The notes under the pieces: generated by a model
What the model saw: only the letters and a program-made list of their open reading frames with translations
Databases searched by the model: none
Told to the model about the DNA's origin: nothing
Position numbers and translations under genes: made by a program
DNA from: Endozoicomonas montiporae CL-33
Lineage (GTDB): Bacteria; Pseudomonadota; Gammaproteobacteria; Pseudomonadales; Endozoicomonadaceae
Direction: 5' to 3'
Length of the DNA stretch: 64,000 bases
Assembly: GCF_001583435.1 (NCBI RefSeq)
Contig: NZ_CP013251.1
Coordinates: 4,539,215 to 4,603,214, forward strand
In this document: positions 18,858 to 29,609 of the stretch, piece by piece
How the letters are laid out: each line of letters begins with the position of its first letter
How positions within the stretch are numbered: position 1 is the first letter of the stretch

Positions 18858-18989
18858 AACCTTCCCCTGACTTTTTAATTTAATAATTAGAAGTATGCAT
18901 TTTTACACTATAGGATTTGAAGATGGTTATGATGCAAATCACTTTTTTCTATATTTATTCCTCAAGTTAACCATCCCTGGTCATGTAAA

Positions 18990-20312
18990 CTATTTTTTGA
19001 TTCGGAACTCAGCCGAACGGGCGTGCGCGGTTAACGACTCACCTCTGGCCAGTACTGAAGCCACCTTACCCATCTCGGAAGCACCCTTGGCGGAAAAATG
19101 AATCAGCGATGAGCGTTTCTGGAAGTCATAGACCCCCAGAGGCGATGAGAACCTTGCAGTTCCGGAGGTAGGCAACACATGGTTCGGACCTGCGCAATAA
19201 TCTCCCAATGCTTCTGCAGTATGCCGCCCCATGAAAATGGCACCGGCATGGCGGATATGCGGCAGCAGGGCTTCTGGATCAGCCACCGATAATTCCACAT
19301 GTTCCGGCGCAATGTGGTTAACCACTTCACAGGCAGCCTTAAGGTTCGGCACATGAATCAGAGCGCCGCGATGATTTACCGAGGCTTTGATAATGTCTTT
19401 GCGCTCCAGCTCCAACACCAGACGATTCATACAGTCTTCCACTTCATGGAGAAACTCAAGGTCATCTGATACCAGAATGGCCTGTGCATCTTCGTCATGT
19501 TCTGCCTGAGAGAACAGATCCATAGCAATCCAGTCCGGATCTGTCAGCCCGTCACACACCACCAGAATCTCGGAAGGGCCGGCAATCATATCAATACCGA
19601 CCTGCCCAAACACTTCACGCTTGGCAGTAGCCACATAGATATTTCCGGGGCCCACGATCTTATCAACGCGGGGAATGGTTTCTGTGCCATAAGCCAATGC
19701 AGCTATCGCCTGAGCTCCACCAATGGTAAAGACTTTATGCACACCGGCCAGCGCCGCTGCTGCCAATACCATGTTGTTGATGACACCATCCGGTGTAGGC
19801 ACCACCATAACAATTTCTTCAACGCCCGCCACGTGGGCAGGAATGGCATTCATTAATACCGATGATGGATAGGTGGCCTGACCACCCGGTACATAAAGAC
19901 CAACACGATCCATAGGCTGTACTTTCTGCCCTAGTTTGGTGCCGTTGCGTTCTTTGTAATGCCAGGACTCCTGAATCTGACGCTTATGGTAACTGCGAAT
20001 TCTGTCAGCCGCTGTTTCCAGAGCTTTACGCTGATCATCAGGAATGGCATGTAATGCGTCCTGAAGCTGCTGGTCGCCAACAGTCAGTTCTTTCATCGAA
20101 CTGGCTGTCAGGCGATCAAAACGACAGGTGTAGTCAACAACCGCTTTGTCGCCCAGTCTGCGGACTGCAGTAATGATTTCCTTAACGGTTTTCTGCACCT
20201 TGTCATCCGACACGCTTTCCCATGCCAGAAGCTGGTCAAGCTGGTATCTGAATTCATGGTCGTGAAAGTCCAGTCGGGCGGGTTTTAGTATTTTTGTTGT
20301 CATGGTTGGCAT
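18990..20312 (-). CDS. hisD: Histidinol dehydrogenase HisD
   Basis: This zinc enzyme of 440 residues catalyses the last two steps of histidine synthesis, from histidinol to histidine with two NAD+. Conserved blocks include [58 protein letters not shown], and [13 protein letters not shown] with the zinc-binding His. The C-terminal region [19 protein letters not shown] is also typical. It overlaps the end of hisG by 13 bases, so translation is probably coupled. Its last 71 codons occur again downstream at 17528. Related genomes often have hisC next; here no hisC is present in the interval. Confidence 0.96.
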   Translation of the reverse strand: MPTMTTKILKPARLDFHDHEFRYQLDQLLAWESVSDDKVQKTVKEIITAVRRLGDKAVVDYTCRFDRLTASSMKELTVGDQQLQDALHAIPDDQRKALETAADRIRSYHKRQIQESWHYKERNGTKLGQKVQPMDRVGLYVPGGQATYPSSVLMNAIPAHVAGVEEIVMVVPTPDGVINNMVLAAAALAGVHKVFTIGGAQAIAALAYGTETIPRVDKIVGPGNIYVATAKREVFGQVGIDMIAGPSEILVVCDGLTDPDWIAMDLFSQAEHDEDAQAILVSDDLEFLHEVEDCMNRLVLELERKDIIKASVNHRGALIHVPNLKAACEVVNHIAPEHVELSVADPEALLPHIRHAGAIFMGRHTAEALGDYCAGPNHVLPTSGTARFSSPLGVYDFQKRSSLIHFSAKGASEMGKVASVLARGESLTAHARSAEFRIKK

Positions 20313-20944
20313 GTCTCCTGAACGGCGCGGGACATTTGATCAATTAACCGGCTGACAGCATCGTGCTTCACTTTCATTGAAGCCTTGTTCACCACCAGCC
20401 GTGAAGAAATCGTTCTTATCAGGTCTCTAGGCTCAAGGCCATTGGCGCGAAGGGTATTACCAGTATCCACCACATCAATGATGATATCGGCGAGTCCGAC
20501 CAGTGGTGCCAGCTCCATGGAACCATACAGTTTGATCACATCCGCCTGTCGGCCAATAGACGCATAATATTGTTTCGCAACGTTAACGAACTTGGTCGCC
20601 ACCTTGATGCGCCCTTCAGGCTCGGGCACCCCCACCTTCCCTGCAGTCATCAGCTTGCATCGGGCAATGTTCAGATCCAGAGGTTCATAAAGCTCAGTTG
20701 AACCGTGCTCAAGCAGTACATCCTTACCGGCAACGCCCACATCAGCCGCGCCATATTCCACGTAGGTTGGCACATCACTGGCTCGCACAATCAGCAGATT
20801 CACATCCGGATGGGTGGTGGGAATAATCAGTTTGCGACTCTGACCCGGGTCTTCTGTCAGTTCTATACCGGCTGCCTTCAGCAAAGGCAAAGTGTCTTTG
20901 AGGATGCGTCCCTTGGAGAGAGCAATGGTCATCTGACTGGACAT
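20300..20944 (-). CDS. hisG: ATP phosphoribosyltransferase, short form HisG
   Basis: This is the first enzyme of histidine synthesis, joining ATP and PRPP. At 214 residues it is the short form, which lacks the regulatory C-terminal domain and normally needs the partner HisZ (not in this window). Visible motifs are [15 protein letters not shown] at the start, [13 protein letters not shown], and the PRPP-binding stretch [18 protein letters not shown]. It is transcribed from murA toward hisD. A strong terminator after murA suggests its own promoter in the short 20945-21020 gap. Confidence 0.95.
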   Translation of the reverse strand: MSSQMTIALSKGRILKDTLPLLKAAGIELTEDPGQSRKLIIPTTHPDVNLLIVRASDVPTYVEYGAADVGVAGKDVLLEHGSTELYEPLDLNIARCKLMTAGKVGVPEPEGRIKVATKFVNVAKQYYASIGRQADVIKLYGSMELAPLVGLADIIIDVVDTGNTLRANGLEPRDLIRTISSRLVVNKASMKVKHDAVSRLIDQMSRAVQETCQP

Positions 20945-21020
20945 CTTGATCAGGTTTCCTTATTCGTTATTCCGCCCTGAAGAGCCCGTAGTTTACACAA
21001 ATTTTTAGGTATTTATTAAC

Positions 21021-21049
21021 AAAAAAGCCAGCATTACGCTGGCTTTTTT
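21021..21049 (-). terminator. Rho-independent terminator after murA
   Basis: AAAAAAGCCAGC (21021-21032) and GCTGGCTTTTTT (21038-21049) form a perfect 12-bp stem around ATTAC, with T runs on both strands. It lies 24 bases past the murA stop and before hisG, so it should end the mla-murA unit and insulate hisG. Confidence 0.93.
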
Positions 21050-21073
21050 GAATGCTGAAAGCTGTCTGAACGC

Positions 21074-22602
<1,529 letters not shown>

Positions 22603-22874
22603 GCACTCACCTCGTAGCAACAACCATGGAAACTGACAGAATCATCAAGACATCAGACAGGCTGTCTGCGCAATCTGCCCTGCATAGCCTTGCATAGCTT
22701 GTAAATAGCTCATACATAATTCATGCATAATTCATGCATAAAAAGCGTCGCCAGAATCTCATGGATTTTAAACAGTTAACAAGCCCGTCATTTGAACACC
22801 GACGGACTCGGGGCAAATCGGACAATGATATATGACCTCCCGACCAGCCACAAGCACCGGACGGTCAATCAGTC

Positions 22875-23195
22875 TCAACTAACTGGGCAGGAAGAGGCTT
22901 CCAGTAAATTGTCTATACCACAGACCTTGGCAAGGGCCTGCAGTTCCACCGGGATGTCAGAGAAGCAGAAAATTGTGTCGAAATTTCCACTGAGGCGCAG
23001 CCAGGACAGGCAGACAGACAGGGTAGCGCTATCGCCCTGATGCAGCTCCTTCAGGCTGATACGGATTTGCGGCTGACCAGCAGTGAGTTCATTCAACAAC
23101 AGCTCACGGCCAGTCTGTTCAACCACGGCGGCATTATCAAAGGTCACTATTCCCCTGAGGGTATAGTGACCCGGTTCAAGGCGTTCCAGTGACAT
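22875..23195 (-). CDS. mlaB: MlaB, STAS-domain component of the Mla phospholipid transporter
   Basis: The cytosolic 106-residue protein binds and stimulates the MlaF ATPase of the MlaFEDB complex. The STAS fold pattern is visible: GIVTFDNAAVVEQTGRELL, then ISLKELHQGDSATLSVCLSW and a late helix ALAKVCGIDNLL. It follows mlaC after 3 bases. A 250-base gap separates it from ibaG. The gap holds only short direct repeats (CATAATTCATG around 22715-22738) and no gene. Confidence 0.9.
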   Translation of the reverse strand: MSLERLEPGHYTLRGIVTFDNAAVVEQTGRELLLNELTAGQPQIRISLKELHQGDSATLSVCLSWLRLSGNFDTIFCFSDIPVELQALAKVCGIDNLLEASSCPVS

Positions 23196-23198
23196 GGA

Positions 23199-23870
23199 TT
23201 ATTTACCCGCTTTGATATCTTTGCCCTGCATAATTTCCGCCCAGTTAGCGACTACGGTTTCAACCTTGCCATAGCGATCGACAGCGTCTGCAAACTGGGT
23301 CTGGAACTGTTTGGCGATATTGATACCGTCAATGGTAATGTTGCGCAGTTTCCAGCGACCATCGGTATGTACCATGGAGTAGAAAATATCAACACTGCGG
23401 GTACTGGTTCTGACACTCATTTTTACAGGGATACGGCTGATATCACCGGCAATGTATTCTTTCAGCTGTTTTTCCGGGGTTTTGTCCACCGACTCGATGG
23501 TCAGGCTGGTGTCATCCAGTGCCAGCAGGGCATTGCTGTAAAACCTTAACAGACTGTCTTTGAAAGTGGTTTCGAACTTATCCACCTGGCCGGGGCTGCG
23601 CCGGGTGTACTTGCCCATGACATAACGGGCAATCTGATCAAAAGCCACGACAGGTGATAACATCCGGTCTACTTCCTGAACGAAACCTTCCCGGTCTTTC
23701 CTGTACTTCTCTTCATTCTTGTCATACAGATCCAGCAAATTACGGGTAATCTTTTCCACTTCGATTTCAGGAGGCTGAAGCTGCGGTGCAGCCATAGCGT
23801 TAGTTGCCAACAGCAGGGTGGCTGCTGTGAAAAATAACTGCCTGATGGAAACAAGGATTGTTTTGTTCAT
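23199..23870 (-). CDS. mlaC: MlaC, periplasmic phospholipid-binding protein
   Basis: The 223-residue protein shuttles phospholipids across the periplasm between the outer-membrane MlaA complex and the inner-membrane MlaFEDB. A signal peptide is clear (basic start, FFTAATLLLATNAMAA). The MlaC/Ttg2 domain follows, with VAFDQIARYVMGKYTR, FKDSLLRFYSNALL and DGRWKLRNITIDGINIAKQF. It sits 13 bases after mlaD in the mlaFEDCB operon. Confidence 0.95.
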   Translation of the reverse strand: MNKTILVSIRQLFFTAATLLLATNAMAAPQLQPPEIEVEKITRNLLDLYDKNEEKYRKDREGFVQEVDRMLSPVVAFDQIARYVMGKYTRRSPGQVDKFETTFKDSLLRFYSNALLALDDTSLTIESVDKTPEKQLKEYIAGDISRIPVKMSVRTSTRSVDIFYSMVHTDGRWKLRNITIDGINIAKQFQTQFADAVDRYGKVETVVANWAEIMQGKDIKAGK

Positions 23871-23883
23871 GATGACCGCCTGT

Positions 23884-24354
23884 TTATTTGTCGTCTTTTT
23901 TATTGACCGCTCCCAGCAGGAACTTGCCGATCAGCTCTTCCAGAATCACCGCAGACTGGGTGTCCTCAAAACGCCCGCCATCTTTGAGGTATTCTTCATC
24001 ACCACCAATACTGATACCAATGTATTTTTCTCCAAGAAAGCCCGCCGTTACAATGGCAGCCGTGCTATCGATGGGTATATTGTCAACATCGGCATCAATT
24101 TCCATATCAACCCGTGCCATGTAAGTGTGCTTATCAAGGCTGACGCCGGTCACCTTGCCAACGGTCACTCCGGCCAGAGCCACTTTCGCTCTGGCTTTCA
24201 GGGCTCCGGTGTTATCGAACATGGCATGCAGCTGGTAAGTCCGTTGGTTGGTATTCAGTGACAAACCACTGACTTTTAATGCCAGTACAATGAGCGCCAG
24301 AACACCGGCAATCATAAAGCCGCCGACACTGATTTCTACTGTTCTCATCCTCAT
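23884..24354 (-). CDS. mlaD: MlaD, MCE-domain lipid transporter subunit
   Basis: This inner-membrane-anchored 156-residue protein has a single MCE domain and forms a hexameric ring on the periplasmic face of the Mla complex. One N-terminal membrane helix (GGFMIAGVLALIVLALKV) is followed by the MCE domain with ALKARAKVALAGVTVGKVTG and AAIVTAGFLGEKYIGIS. Its ATG overlaps the mlaE stop by one base, indicating coupling. The length is usual. Confidence 0.95.
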   Translation of the reverse strand: MRMRTVEISVGGFMIAGVLALIVLALKVSGLSLNTNQRTYQLHAMFDNTGALKARAKVALAGVTVGKVTGVSLDKHTYMARVDMEIDADVDNIPIDSTAAIVTAGFLGEKYIGISIGGDEEYLKDGGRFEDTQSAVILEELIGKFLLGAVNKKDDK

Positions 24355-25154
24355 TACAGTTCTCCAAACATTACGGCGGTCAAAATAAAATCAAGTCCCA
24401 GAATGGCCAGCGATGAATACACCACGGTTCGCGTTGTTGCACGACTGACGCCTTCAGAAGTCGGTATGGCATCGTAACCCTGAAAGACAGCTATCCATGT
24501 AACAACAAGGCCAAACACCAGACTTTTCACCAATCCATTACCAATATCGCTGACCAGATCCACAGACTGCTGCATGCTGGACCAGAAAGAACCTTCATAG
24601 ATACCCAGCCAGTCAACCCCGACCATGGTGGCGCCCAAAATACCCACCAGATTAAATATGGTTGCCAGCAGCGGCATGGAAATCACCCCGGCCCAGAACC
24701 TTGGCGCAATAATGCGTTTCAGAGGATCAACACCAATCATTTCAAGGCTGGACAGTTGCTCGGTGGTTTTCATCAAACCGATTTCAGCCGTCAGCGCAGA
24801 ACCCGCCCGTCCCGCAAATAGCAATGCGGTAACGACAGGCCCCAACTCACGGAGCAGGCTGAGTGCCACCATTTGTCCAACGGCATCCTCTGAGCCATAG
24901 GTAATCAGAATGTTGTAACCCTGCAGGGCCAACACCATACCGATAAACAGCCCGGATACGGTGATGATGATCAGCGACATAAAGCCAACGCTATACAGTT
25001 GCTGAACCAACAGAGAGAAGCGATGACCAAACCCGGACCGGGGAAAAATAGCCAAAACCAGAAAAACACCGGATCGTCCCACAGACTGGACATGATCCAA
25101 ACCAAACCGGCCCAACTGCTCCAGCCGGTCGAATAAACCTGGACTCATTTGCAC
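24354..25154 (-). CDS. mlaE: MlaE, permease of the Mla phospholipid transporter
   Basis: The 266-residue permease has about five membrane segments and is the transmembrane core of MlaFEDB. Conserved MlaE features are [18 protein letters not shown], the coupling-helix region [40 protein letters not shown], and [16 protein letters not shown]. It overlaps mlaF by 10 bases and mlaD by one. The exact N-terminus (ATG at 25154 or two codons later) is uncertain. Confidence 0.95.
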   Translation of the reverse strand: MQMSPGLFDRLEQLGRFGLDHVQSVGRSGVFLVLAIFPRSGFGHRFSLLVQQLYSVGFMSLIIITVSGLFIGMVLALQGYNILITYGSEDAVGQMVALSLLRELGPVVTALLFAGRAGSALTAEIGLMKTTEQLSSLEMIGVDPLKRIIAPRFWAGVISMPLLATIFNLVGILGATMVGVDWLGIYEGSFWSSMQQSVDLVSDIGNGLVKSLVFGLVVTWIAVFQGYDAIPTSEGVSRATTRTVVYSSLAILGLDFILTAVMFGEL

Positions 25155-25957
25155 TCCCCGAGCAGAGCTTCTTTGTAATCCATGGCAGGATAATGGAAGG
25201 GAACCGGGCCATCAGCATGACCGTTCATAAACTGTATGACGCGGGGATCAGTAGAAGCCTTCATTTCATCAGGCGTTCCCTGACCAATGACATCACCATC
25301 AGCCAGAACATAAAGATAGTCAGCAATACTGGCGGTTTCATGAAGATCGTGAGACACCACCACGCTGGTGATTTTGAGTGCCTGATTCAATTTTCGGATT
25401 AACTCAACCAGCACACCCATGGCGATCGGATCCTGTCCGACAAATGGCTCATCGTACATGACCATTTCCGGATCAAGTGCTATTGCCCGGGCCAATGCCA
25501 CCCGACGATTCATTCCGCCAGACAACTCGGCAGGCATCAGCGACCAGGCACCTCGCAGACCCACCGCCTGCAACTTCATAAAGACCAGATCGCGAATCAT
25601 CGGATCTGTGAGTTCCGTGTGTATCCGAAGAGGAAAGGCGACATTCTCGAATACCGAAAGATCAGTAAACAGGGCACCACTCTGGAACAACATGCCCATC
25701 TTACGACGAAGCCTGAACAATTCGTCCCGGGACAGGCGATTCACATCCTGCCCGTCCACAATAATCTGCCCGGCATCCGGGCGTAACTGGCGACCTATAA
25801 GGCGTAACAGCGTCGTCTTACCAGTACCGGACGGTCCCATTATCCCAACGACTTTGCCCCTGGGAATGGTGATATCTATGTTGTTAAAAATACACCGACT
25901 GCCACGAAAGAAAGTGAGTCCGCGAATTTCAATGAAGTTATCAGTAGCCTCAGCCAT
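25145..25957 (-). CDS. mlaF: MlaF, ATPase of the Mla phospholipid transporter
   Basis: The cytosolic ABC ATPase of 270 residues powers MlaFEDB. Motifs are complete: Walker [13 protein letters not shown]-loop [12 protein letters not shown], signature [14 protein letters not shown], Walker [14 protein letters not shown], and the switch His in VVVSHDLHE. The C-terminal tail is of the kind that contacts MlaB of the neighbouring subunit. It is the first gene of mlaFEDCB. The promoter should lie in the 25958-26262 divergent region shared with the antiporter gene. Confidence 0.96.
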   Translation of the reverse strand: MAEATDNFIEIRGLTFFRGSRCIFNNIDITIPRGKVVGIMGPSGTGKTTLLRLIGRQLRPDAGQIIVDGQDVNRLSRDELFRLRRKMGMLFQSGALFTDLSVFENVAFPLRIHTELTDPMIRDLVFMKLQAVGLRGAWSLMPAELSGGMNRRVALARAIALDPEMVMYDEPFVGQDPIAMGVLVELIRKLNQALKITSVVVSHDLHETASIADYLYVLADGDVIGQGTPDEMKASTDPRVIQFMNGHADGPVPFHYPAMDYKEALLGECK

Positions 25958-26262
25958 CTGCCGACCATTCCTTGCTTAAAAAACTTGCCTGAACCACTCT
26001 CAGCGACAAGAGCACCTGAGCATAGGTGTGTAACAATCCATGTTACGGTTTACTTATGCAGTCCAATCATTATGACGGCTTTTACGTACATTTTGAATAT
26101 CAACCGCACTTGTTTGCAAGGTTTCCGTGACTTGCAACGTGCAGTAAAAATAAAAAAATACTGAAATAAACGATGACAGGGATCGCCTCTGTGACTGCTA
26201 ATGCCTTACCATTAGCCAGATTAACTATGAACTCCTCTCAAGAAGAACCGGGTAATCCCAAC

Positions 26263-27219
26263 ATGCTTGTTGCCATTCTCGCTATCCTTGCCGGCTTTAT
26301 TATCCTGACCTGGAGCGCAGATCAGTTTGTAAACGGTGCTGCCGCAACAGCAAGGAACTTCAACATTTCCCCCATGCTGATCGGGCTGACCGTTGTTTCC
26401 ATCGGTACATCAGCACCCGAAATTCTGGTTTCGATCATGGCAGCGTCACAGGATCATGCCAGCCTTGCTATCGGTAACGCCATTGGTTCCAACATCGCTA
26501 ATATCGGTCTGGTTCTAGGCGTTACAGCATTAATTGCCCCTTTGCCTGTTAAAAAGTCTTTGGCGAGACGGGAAATTCCGCTACTGGTTGGCATCTCTCT
26601 CCTGGCTGGCATCTGCATTGCCAATGGTTTCCTGACTCAGCTGGATAGCCTGGCTCTTCTGGGAACACTGTTTTTAACGCTTTATCTGATGTTTCGCTGG
26701 CAGAAACAACACCCTGACGAGCCTCTTTTAGAAGGGGAAGAAGAGAGTGCCCCCCAACTGTCCGCAGGCAAAGCCTGGTTTTACCTGGTTTCAGGGCTTC
26801 TGTTTCTTCTGGGCAGCTCCCAGATTCTGGTCTGGGGTGCCACGGAGCTGGCACGCCTGTTCGGGGTCAGTGAACTGCTTATCGGTCTCACCATTGTCGC
26901 CATTGGCACCAGCCTGCCAGAGCTGGCAGCCTCGGTTGCCAGTGCCATTAAAGGGCATCACGATATAGCGCTTGGCAACGTTGTTGGCTCTAATGTCTTC
27001 AATCTTCTTGCGGTTCTGCCTATGCCGGGGCTGTTAGCATCCGGCACCATCAACCCTCAGGTTGTCTGGCAGGATTTCCCGGTTATGATGGGGCTGACTC
27101 TTTTCCTCGCCGCTAGCTGCCTGTTCGGCAAACAGCCCAAATACCTGGGTCGGATAATCGGATTCATCCTGATCAGCTTCTACGTTGCCTACACTGGGTG
27201 GCTGTTTCTGAACAATTAA
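26263..27219 (+). CDS. Sodium/calcium antiporter, YrbG type
   Basis: The 318-residue inner-membrane exchanger of the CaCA family has two homologous halves. Each half has an ion-binding alpha repeat: VVSIGTSAPEILVS and, in the second half, IVAIGTSLPELAAS. Both halves also have GNAIGSNIANIGLV / GNVVGSNVFNLLAV. The acidic loop in the middle (EEPLLEGEEESAP-like region) separates the halves. The start MLVAILAILAG at 26263 places the first helix at the N-terminus, as in YrbG; ATGs at 26227 and 26173 are possible. It is divergent from mlaF and upstream of kdsD, the usual yrb cluster order. Confidence 0.9.
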   Translation: MLVAILAILAGFIILTWSADQFVNGAAATARNFNISPMLIGLTVVSIGTSAPEILVSIMAASQDHASLAIGNAIGSNIANIGLVLGVTALIAPLPVKKSLARREIPLLVGISLLAGICIANGFLTQLDSLALLGTLFLTLYLMFRWQKQHPDEPLLEGEEESAPQLSAGKAWFYLVSGLLFLLGSSQILVWGATELARLFGVSELLIGLTIVAIGTSLPELAASVASAIKGHHDIALGNVVGSNVFNLLAVLPMPGLLASGTINPQVVWQDFPVMMGLTLFLAASCLFGKQPKYLGRIIGFILISFYVAYTGWLFLNN

Positions 27220-27230
27220 CCGAGCTATTC

Positions 27231-27293
27231 ATGGAACTATTTTATGGAACTATTTTATGGAACTATTTTATGGAACTATTTATGGAACTAGTG
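27231..27293. repeat. Short tandem repeat, five 12-13-bp units
   Basis: The unit ATGGAACTATTTT occurs three times exactly (27231-27269), then as a 12-base and a degenerate copy to about 27293. It lies between the antiporter stop and kdsD. It may vary in copy number by slippage. No coding role is seen. Confidence 0.9.
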
Positions 27294-27453
27294 TTTCCAA
27301 ATCAGCTCTAATGCAGCTATCACTTCAATGGTGTGACTTTAAAAAGCGGGTGCCCGTGTCCATTCGGAGGTAGATGACAGTGCTCTATCTCTTGAGACAT
27401 AACCGTTTTACAATAGGGTATTTGTCACCCATTTATTAAGACAGTTATTCACT

Positions 27454-28431
27454 ATGACCAACAATGACGAGCAGTTCATTGCCATTGGAAGACGCACCAT
27501 ATCCATGGAACTGGAGGCCGTTCAGAAACTTCTGGACCGGGTAGACAGCGATTTTGCCCGGGCCTGTCAGGTTATGCTGGCCTGCAGCGGTCGCATTATT
27601 GTGGTGGGTATGGGTAAATCCGGTCACATTGCCCGCAAAATTGCCGCGACACTGGCCAGTACCGGCACCCCCTCTTTCTTTGTGCATCCCGGAGAAGCCA
27701 GCCACGGCGACATGGGCATGATCACCGCTGAAGATGCAGTTCTGGCTCTGTCCAACTCCGGTGAAACCAGCGAAGTGGTGACCTTACTACCTCTGCTGAA
27801 GCGAATGGGGACACCACTGGTCAGCATGACCGGCAATCCGGAATCCTCTCTGGCCCGGGCTGCCAATGCCCATGTTAATACCGGTGTTGATAAAGAAGCC
27901 TGCCCTCTGGACCTGGCTCCAACCTCCAGCACCACAACCGCTCTGGTAATGGGCGATGCTCTGGCAATTGCTCTGCTTGAAGCACGTGGCTTTACTGCTG
28001 AAGACTTTGCCTTCTCGCATCCCGGCGGCTCTCTGGGCAAACGCCTACTGCTGAAAGTGAAAGACGTCATGCACAGTGGCAGACGCATTCCGGAAGTCAC
28101 ACAAGGCACCAAAATCAGTGAAGCTCTTCTGGAAATGACCCACAAGGGGCTGGGTATGACCTCCATCGTGGACAAGGAGCGTAAAGTAGTAGGAATCTTC
28201 ACCGATGGTGACCTCCGTCGCGCTCTGGACAAAGGCGTCAACCTGCGCAAAACCGATATTGATGACGTCATGACCAGTCACTGTAAAACCATTTCTCCCG
28301 ATATTCTCGCTGCCGAAGCCCTGAAGATTATGGACGATCGCAAGATCAACGCCCTGATCTGTGTCGATGCCGACGACCAGCCTGTTGGCGCTATCAATAT
28401 GCACGATTTACTGAAAGCGGGTGTTGTATGA
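27454..28431 (+). CDS. kdsD: D-arabinose 5-phosphate isomerase KdsD
   Basis: The 325-residue enzyme converts ribulose 5-phosphate to arabinose 5-phosphate, the first step to Kdo of LPS. It has an N-terminal SIS sugar-isomerase domain (GMGKSGHIARKIAATLASTG, HPGEASHGDMGMI, LSNSGETSEV) and two C-terminal CBS domains from about residue 205 (VKDVMHSGRRIP; DDVMTSHCKTISPD). It overlaps kdsC by four bases (ATGA), so translation is coupled. Confidence 0.96.
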   Translation: MTNNDEQFIAIGRRTISMELEAVQKLLDRVDSDFARACQVMLACSGRIIVVGMGKSGHIARKIAATLASTGTPSFFVHPGEASHGDMGMITAEDAVLALSNSGETSEVVTLLPLLKRMGTPLVSMTGNPESSLARAANAHVNTGVDKEACPLDLAPTSSTTTALVMGDALAIALLEARGFTAEDFAFSHPGGSLGKRLLLKVKDVMHSGRRIPEVTQGTKISEALLEMTHKGLGMTSIVDKERKVVGIFTDGDLRRALDKGVNLRKTDIDDVMTSHCKTISPDILAAEALKIMDDRKINALICVDADDQPVGAINMHDLLKAGVV

Positions 28432-28955
28432 TCGATTCATCCCTGAAGCCTTTTGCTGCCAAAGTACGTCTGGCAGTGTTTGATGTTGATGGCGTACTGA
28501 CCGACGGCAAGCTGTTTTTTGGTGAACAGGGAGAAGCTCTGAAGTGCTTCCATACGCTGGACGGTCATGGCCTGAAAATGCTGCAGCAGGCAGGCATCAA
28601 AACCGCCATCATTACCGGACGACGATCGACGTTTGTAGAAAAACGCGCCAGCGATCTGGGTGTTGATTTTCTGTATCAGGGTCGTGAAGACAAAATCAAC
28701 GCTCTGAATGAGTTGCTGGAAACCGAACGTTTCAGCATGGACGAAATTGCTTACCTGGGCGACGACCTGCCAGACCTCCCGGTGATCCGTCGGGTGGGTT
28801 TTGGCTGCGCCGTCATCAATGCGCATCCGTTTGTTCGTCAACATGCGCAGGCTGTGACCGATAACCATGGAGGTCTGGGTGCGGCAAGAGAGTTCTGCGA
28901 CTTTATCCTTGAAGCCCAGGGTAAACTGGAACCCATGCTGGCAGAATATCTTTAA
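28428..28955 (+). CDS. kdsC: 3-deoxy-D-manno-octulosonate 8-phosphate phosphatase KdsC
   Basis: The HAD-family phosphatase of 175 residues releases Kdo from Kdo-8-phosphate. The catalytic motif is VFDVDGVLTDGKLFF (two Asp), with IITGRRSTFVEKRAS as motif II and AYLGDDLPDLPVIRRVG as motif IV. The length suits the tetrameric C0-type enzyme. It is coupled to kdsD. A gap of 66 bases leads to lptC. Confidence 0.96.
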   Translation: MIDSSLKPFAAKVRLAVFDVDGVLTDGKLFFGEQGEALKCFHTLDGHGLKMLQQAGIKTAIITGRRSTFVEKRASDLGVDFLYQGREDKINALNELLETERFSMDEIAYLGDDLPDLPVIRRVGFGCAVINAHPFVRQHAQAVTDNHGGLGAAREFCDFILEAQGKLEPMLAEYL

Positions 28956-29021
28956 ATATTAATGCAATCAGAAGCCGGTATTCTGTCACTGGCTTCTTAA
29001 GAAACAGGAACCCCCCATCGG

Positions 29022-29609
29022 ATGCCCAAAAATAGCTCTTACAAAAGCTATCTGTTAGTTGCCTGTGTGCTGATGACCATGGTTGGCATTGGCTACTGGT
29101 CGTACGACGGCGGTTTGCACGTTACCGGGCAGAAACGCCAGCCTGAAATACAGGAAAATGCCGACTACTATCTGGTTGATGCCACCATCACCCAGTTCAA
29201 TGATTCGGGAACTCTGGAGTATGAACTGACTTCCCGGGCCATCACTCACTACCCGCACAATGACACCACCCTGCTCAAGACTCCCCATCTGCGCAGTTAC
29301 AGCAATCCACAAAAGCCAATGGTCGCCGATGCTCTGAACGGCAAGCTGCTGCCGGGAGATCAGGATATTGAACTCTGGGATGAAGTGGTCATGATTCAGA
29401 CCGACAGTAGTAATGGCAGCCAGGTACGTATGGACACCGATTTTATCACCATATACTCTGGGCAAAGTCTTGCTGTAACAGACCGTCCGGTTCTGATCAC
29501 TAACGACACAGGTCGTACAAGAGCCATCGGTATGGAAGCATTCTACAAGGACAGTCTGGTTAAACTTAAATCAAGGGTACGAGGATTCCATGAGCCTAAG
29601 CAGCCCTGA
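29022..29609 (+). CDS. lptC: LPS export protein LptC
   Basis: The 195-residue bitopic inner-membrane protein passes LPS from LptB2FG to LptA. One N-terminal membrane helix (YLLVACVLMTMVGIGYWSY) is followed by the periplasmic beta-jellyroll, with YYLVDATITQFNDSG and YELTSRAITHYPHNDTT. The end of the gene overlaps the start of lptA by 20 bases. Its stop codon lies inside the first unit of the 18-base repeat that encodes the unusual LptA N-terminus, so repeat changes are constrained by both genes. Confidence 0.94.
   Translation: MPKNSSYKSYLLVACVLMTMVGIGYWSYDGGLHVTGQKRQPEIQENADYYLVDATITQFNDSGTLEYELTSRAITHYPHNDTTLLKTPHLRSYSNPQKPMVADALNGKLLPGDQDIELWDEVVMIQTDSSNGSQVRMDTDFITIYSGQSLAVTDRPVLITNDTGRTRAIGMEAFYKDSLVKLKSRVRGFHEPKQP

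Larger units (their letters stand above)
17525..18986. mobile_element. 1.46-kb insertion at the 3' end of hisD carrying an OmpA-like gene
   Basis: The segment lies between two near-identical copies of the hisD 3' end and holds one cargo gene on the minus strand. Flanks of the cargo gene (17738-17861 and 18858-18986) are AT-rich and non-coding. No integrase, transposase or terminal inverted repeat is visible. Insertion with regeneration of a gene's 3' end resembles site-specific integration of small islands. Homologous recombination with related foreign DNA would give the same picture. The cargo's AT-rich codons contrast with the neighbouring his and mur genes. Confidence 0.65.

Noticed and set aside
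22705..22740. Direct repeats CATAATTCATG between ibaG and mlaB
   Set aside because: Too short and AT-rich to distinguish from simple sequence; no link to any element.
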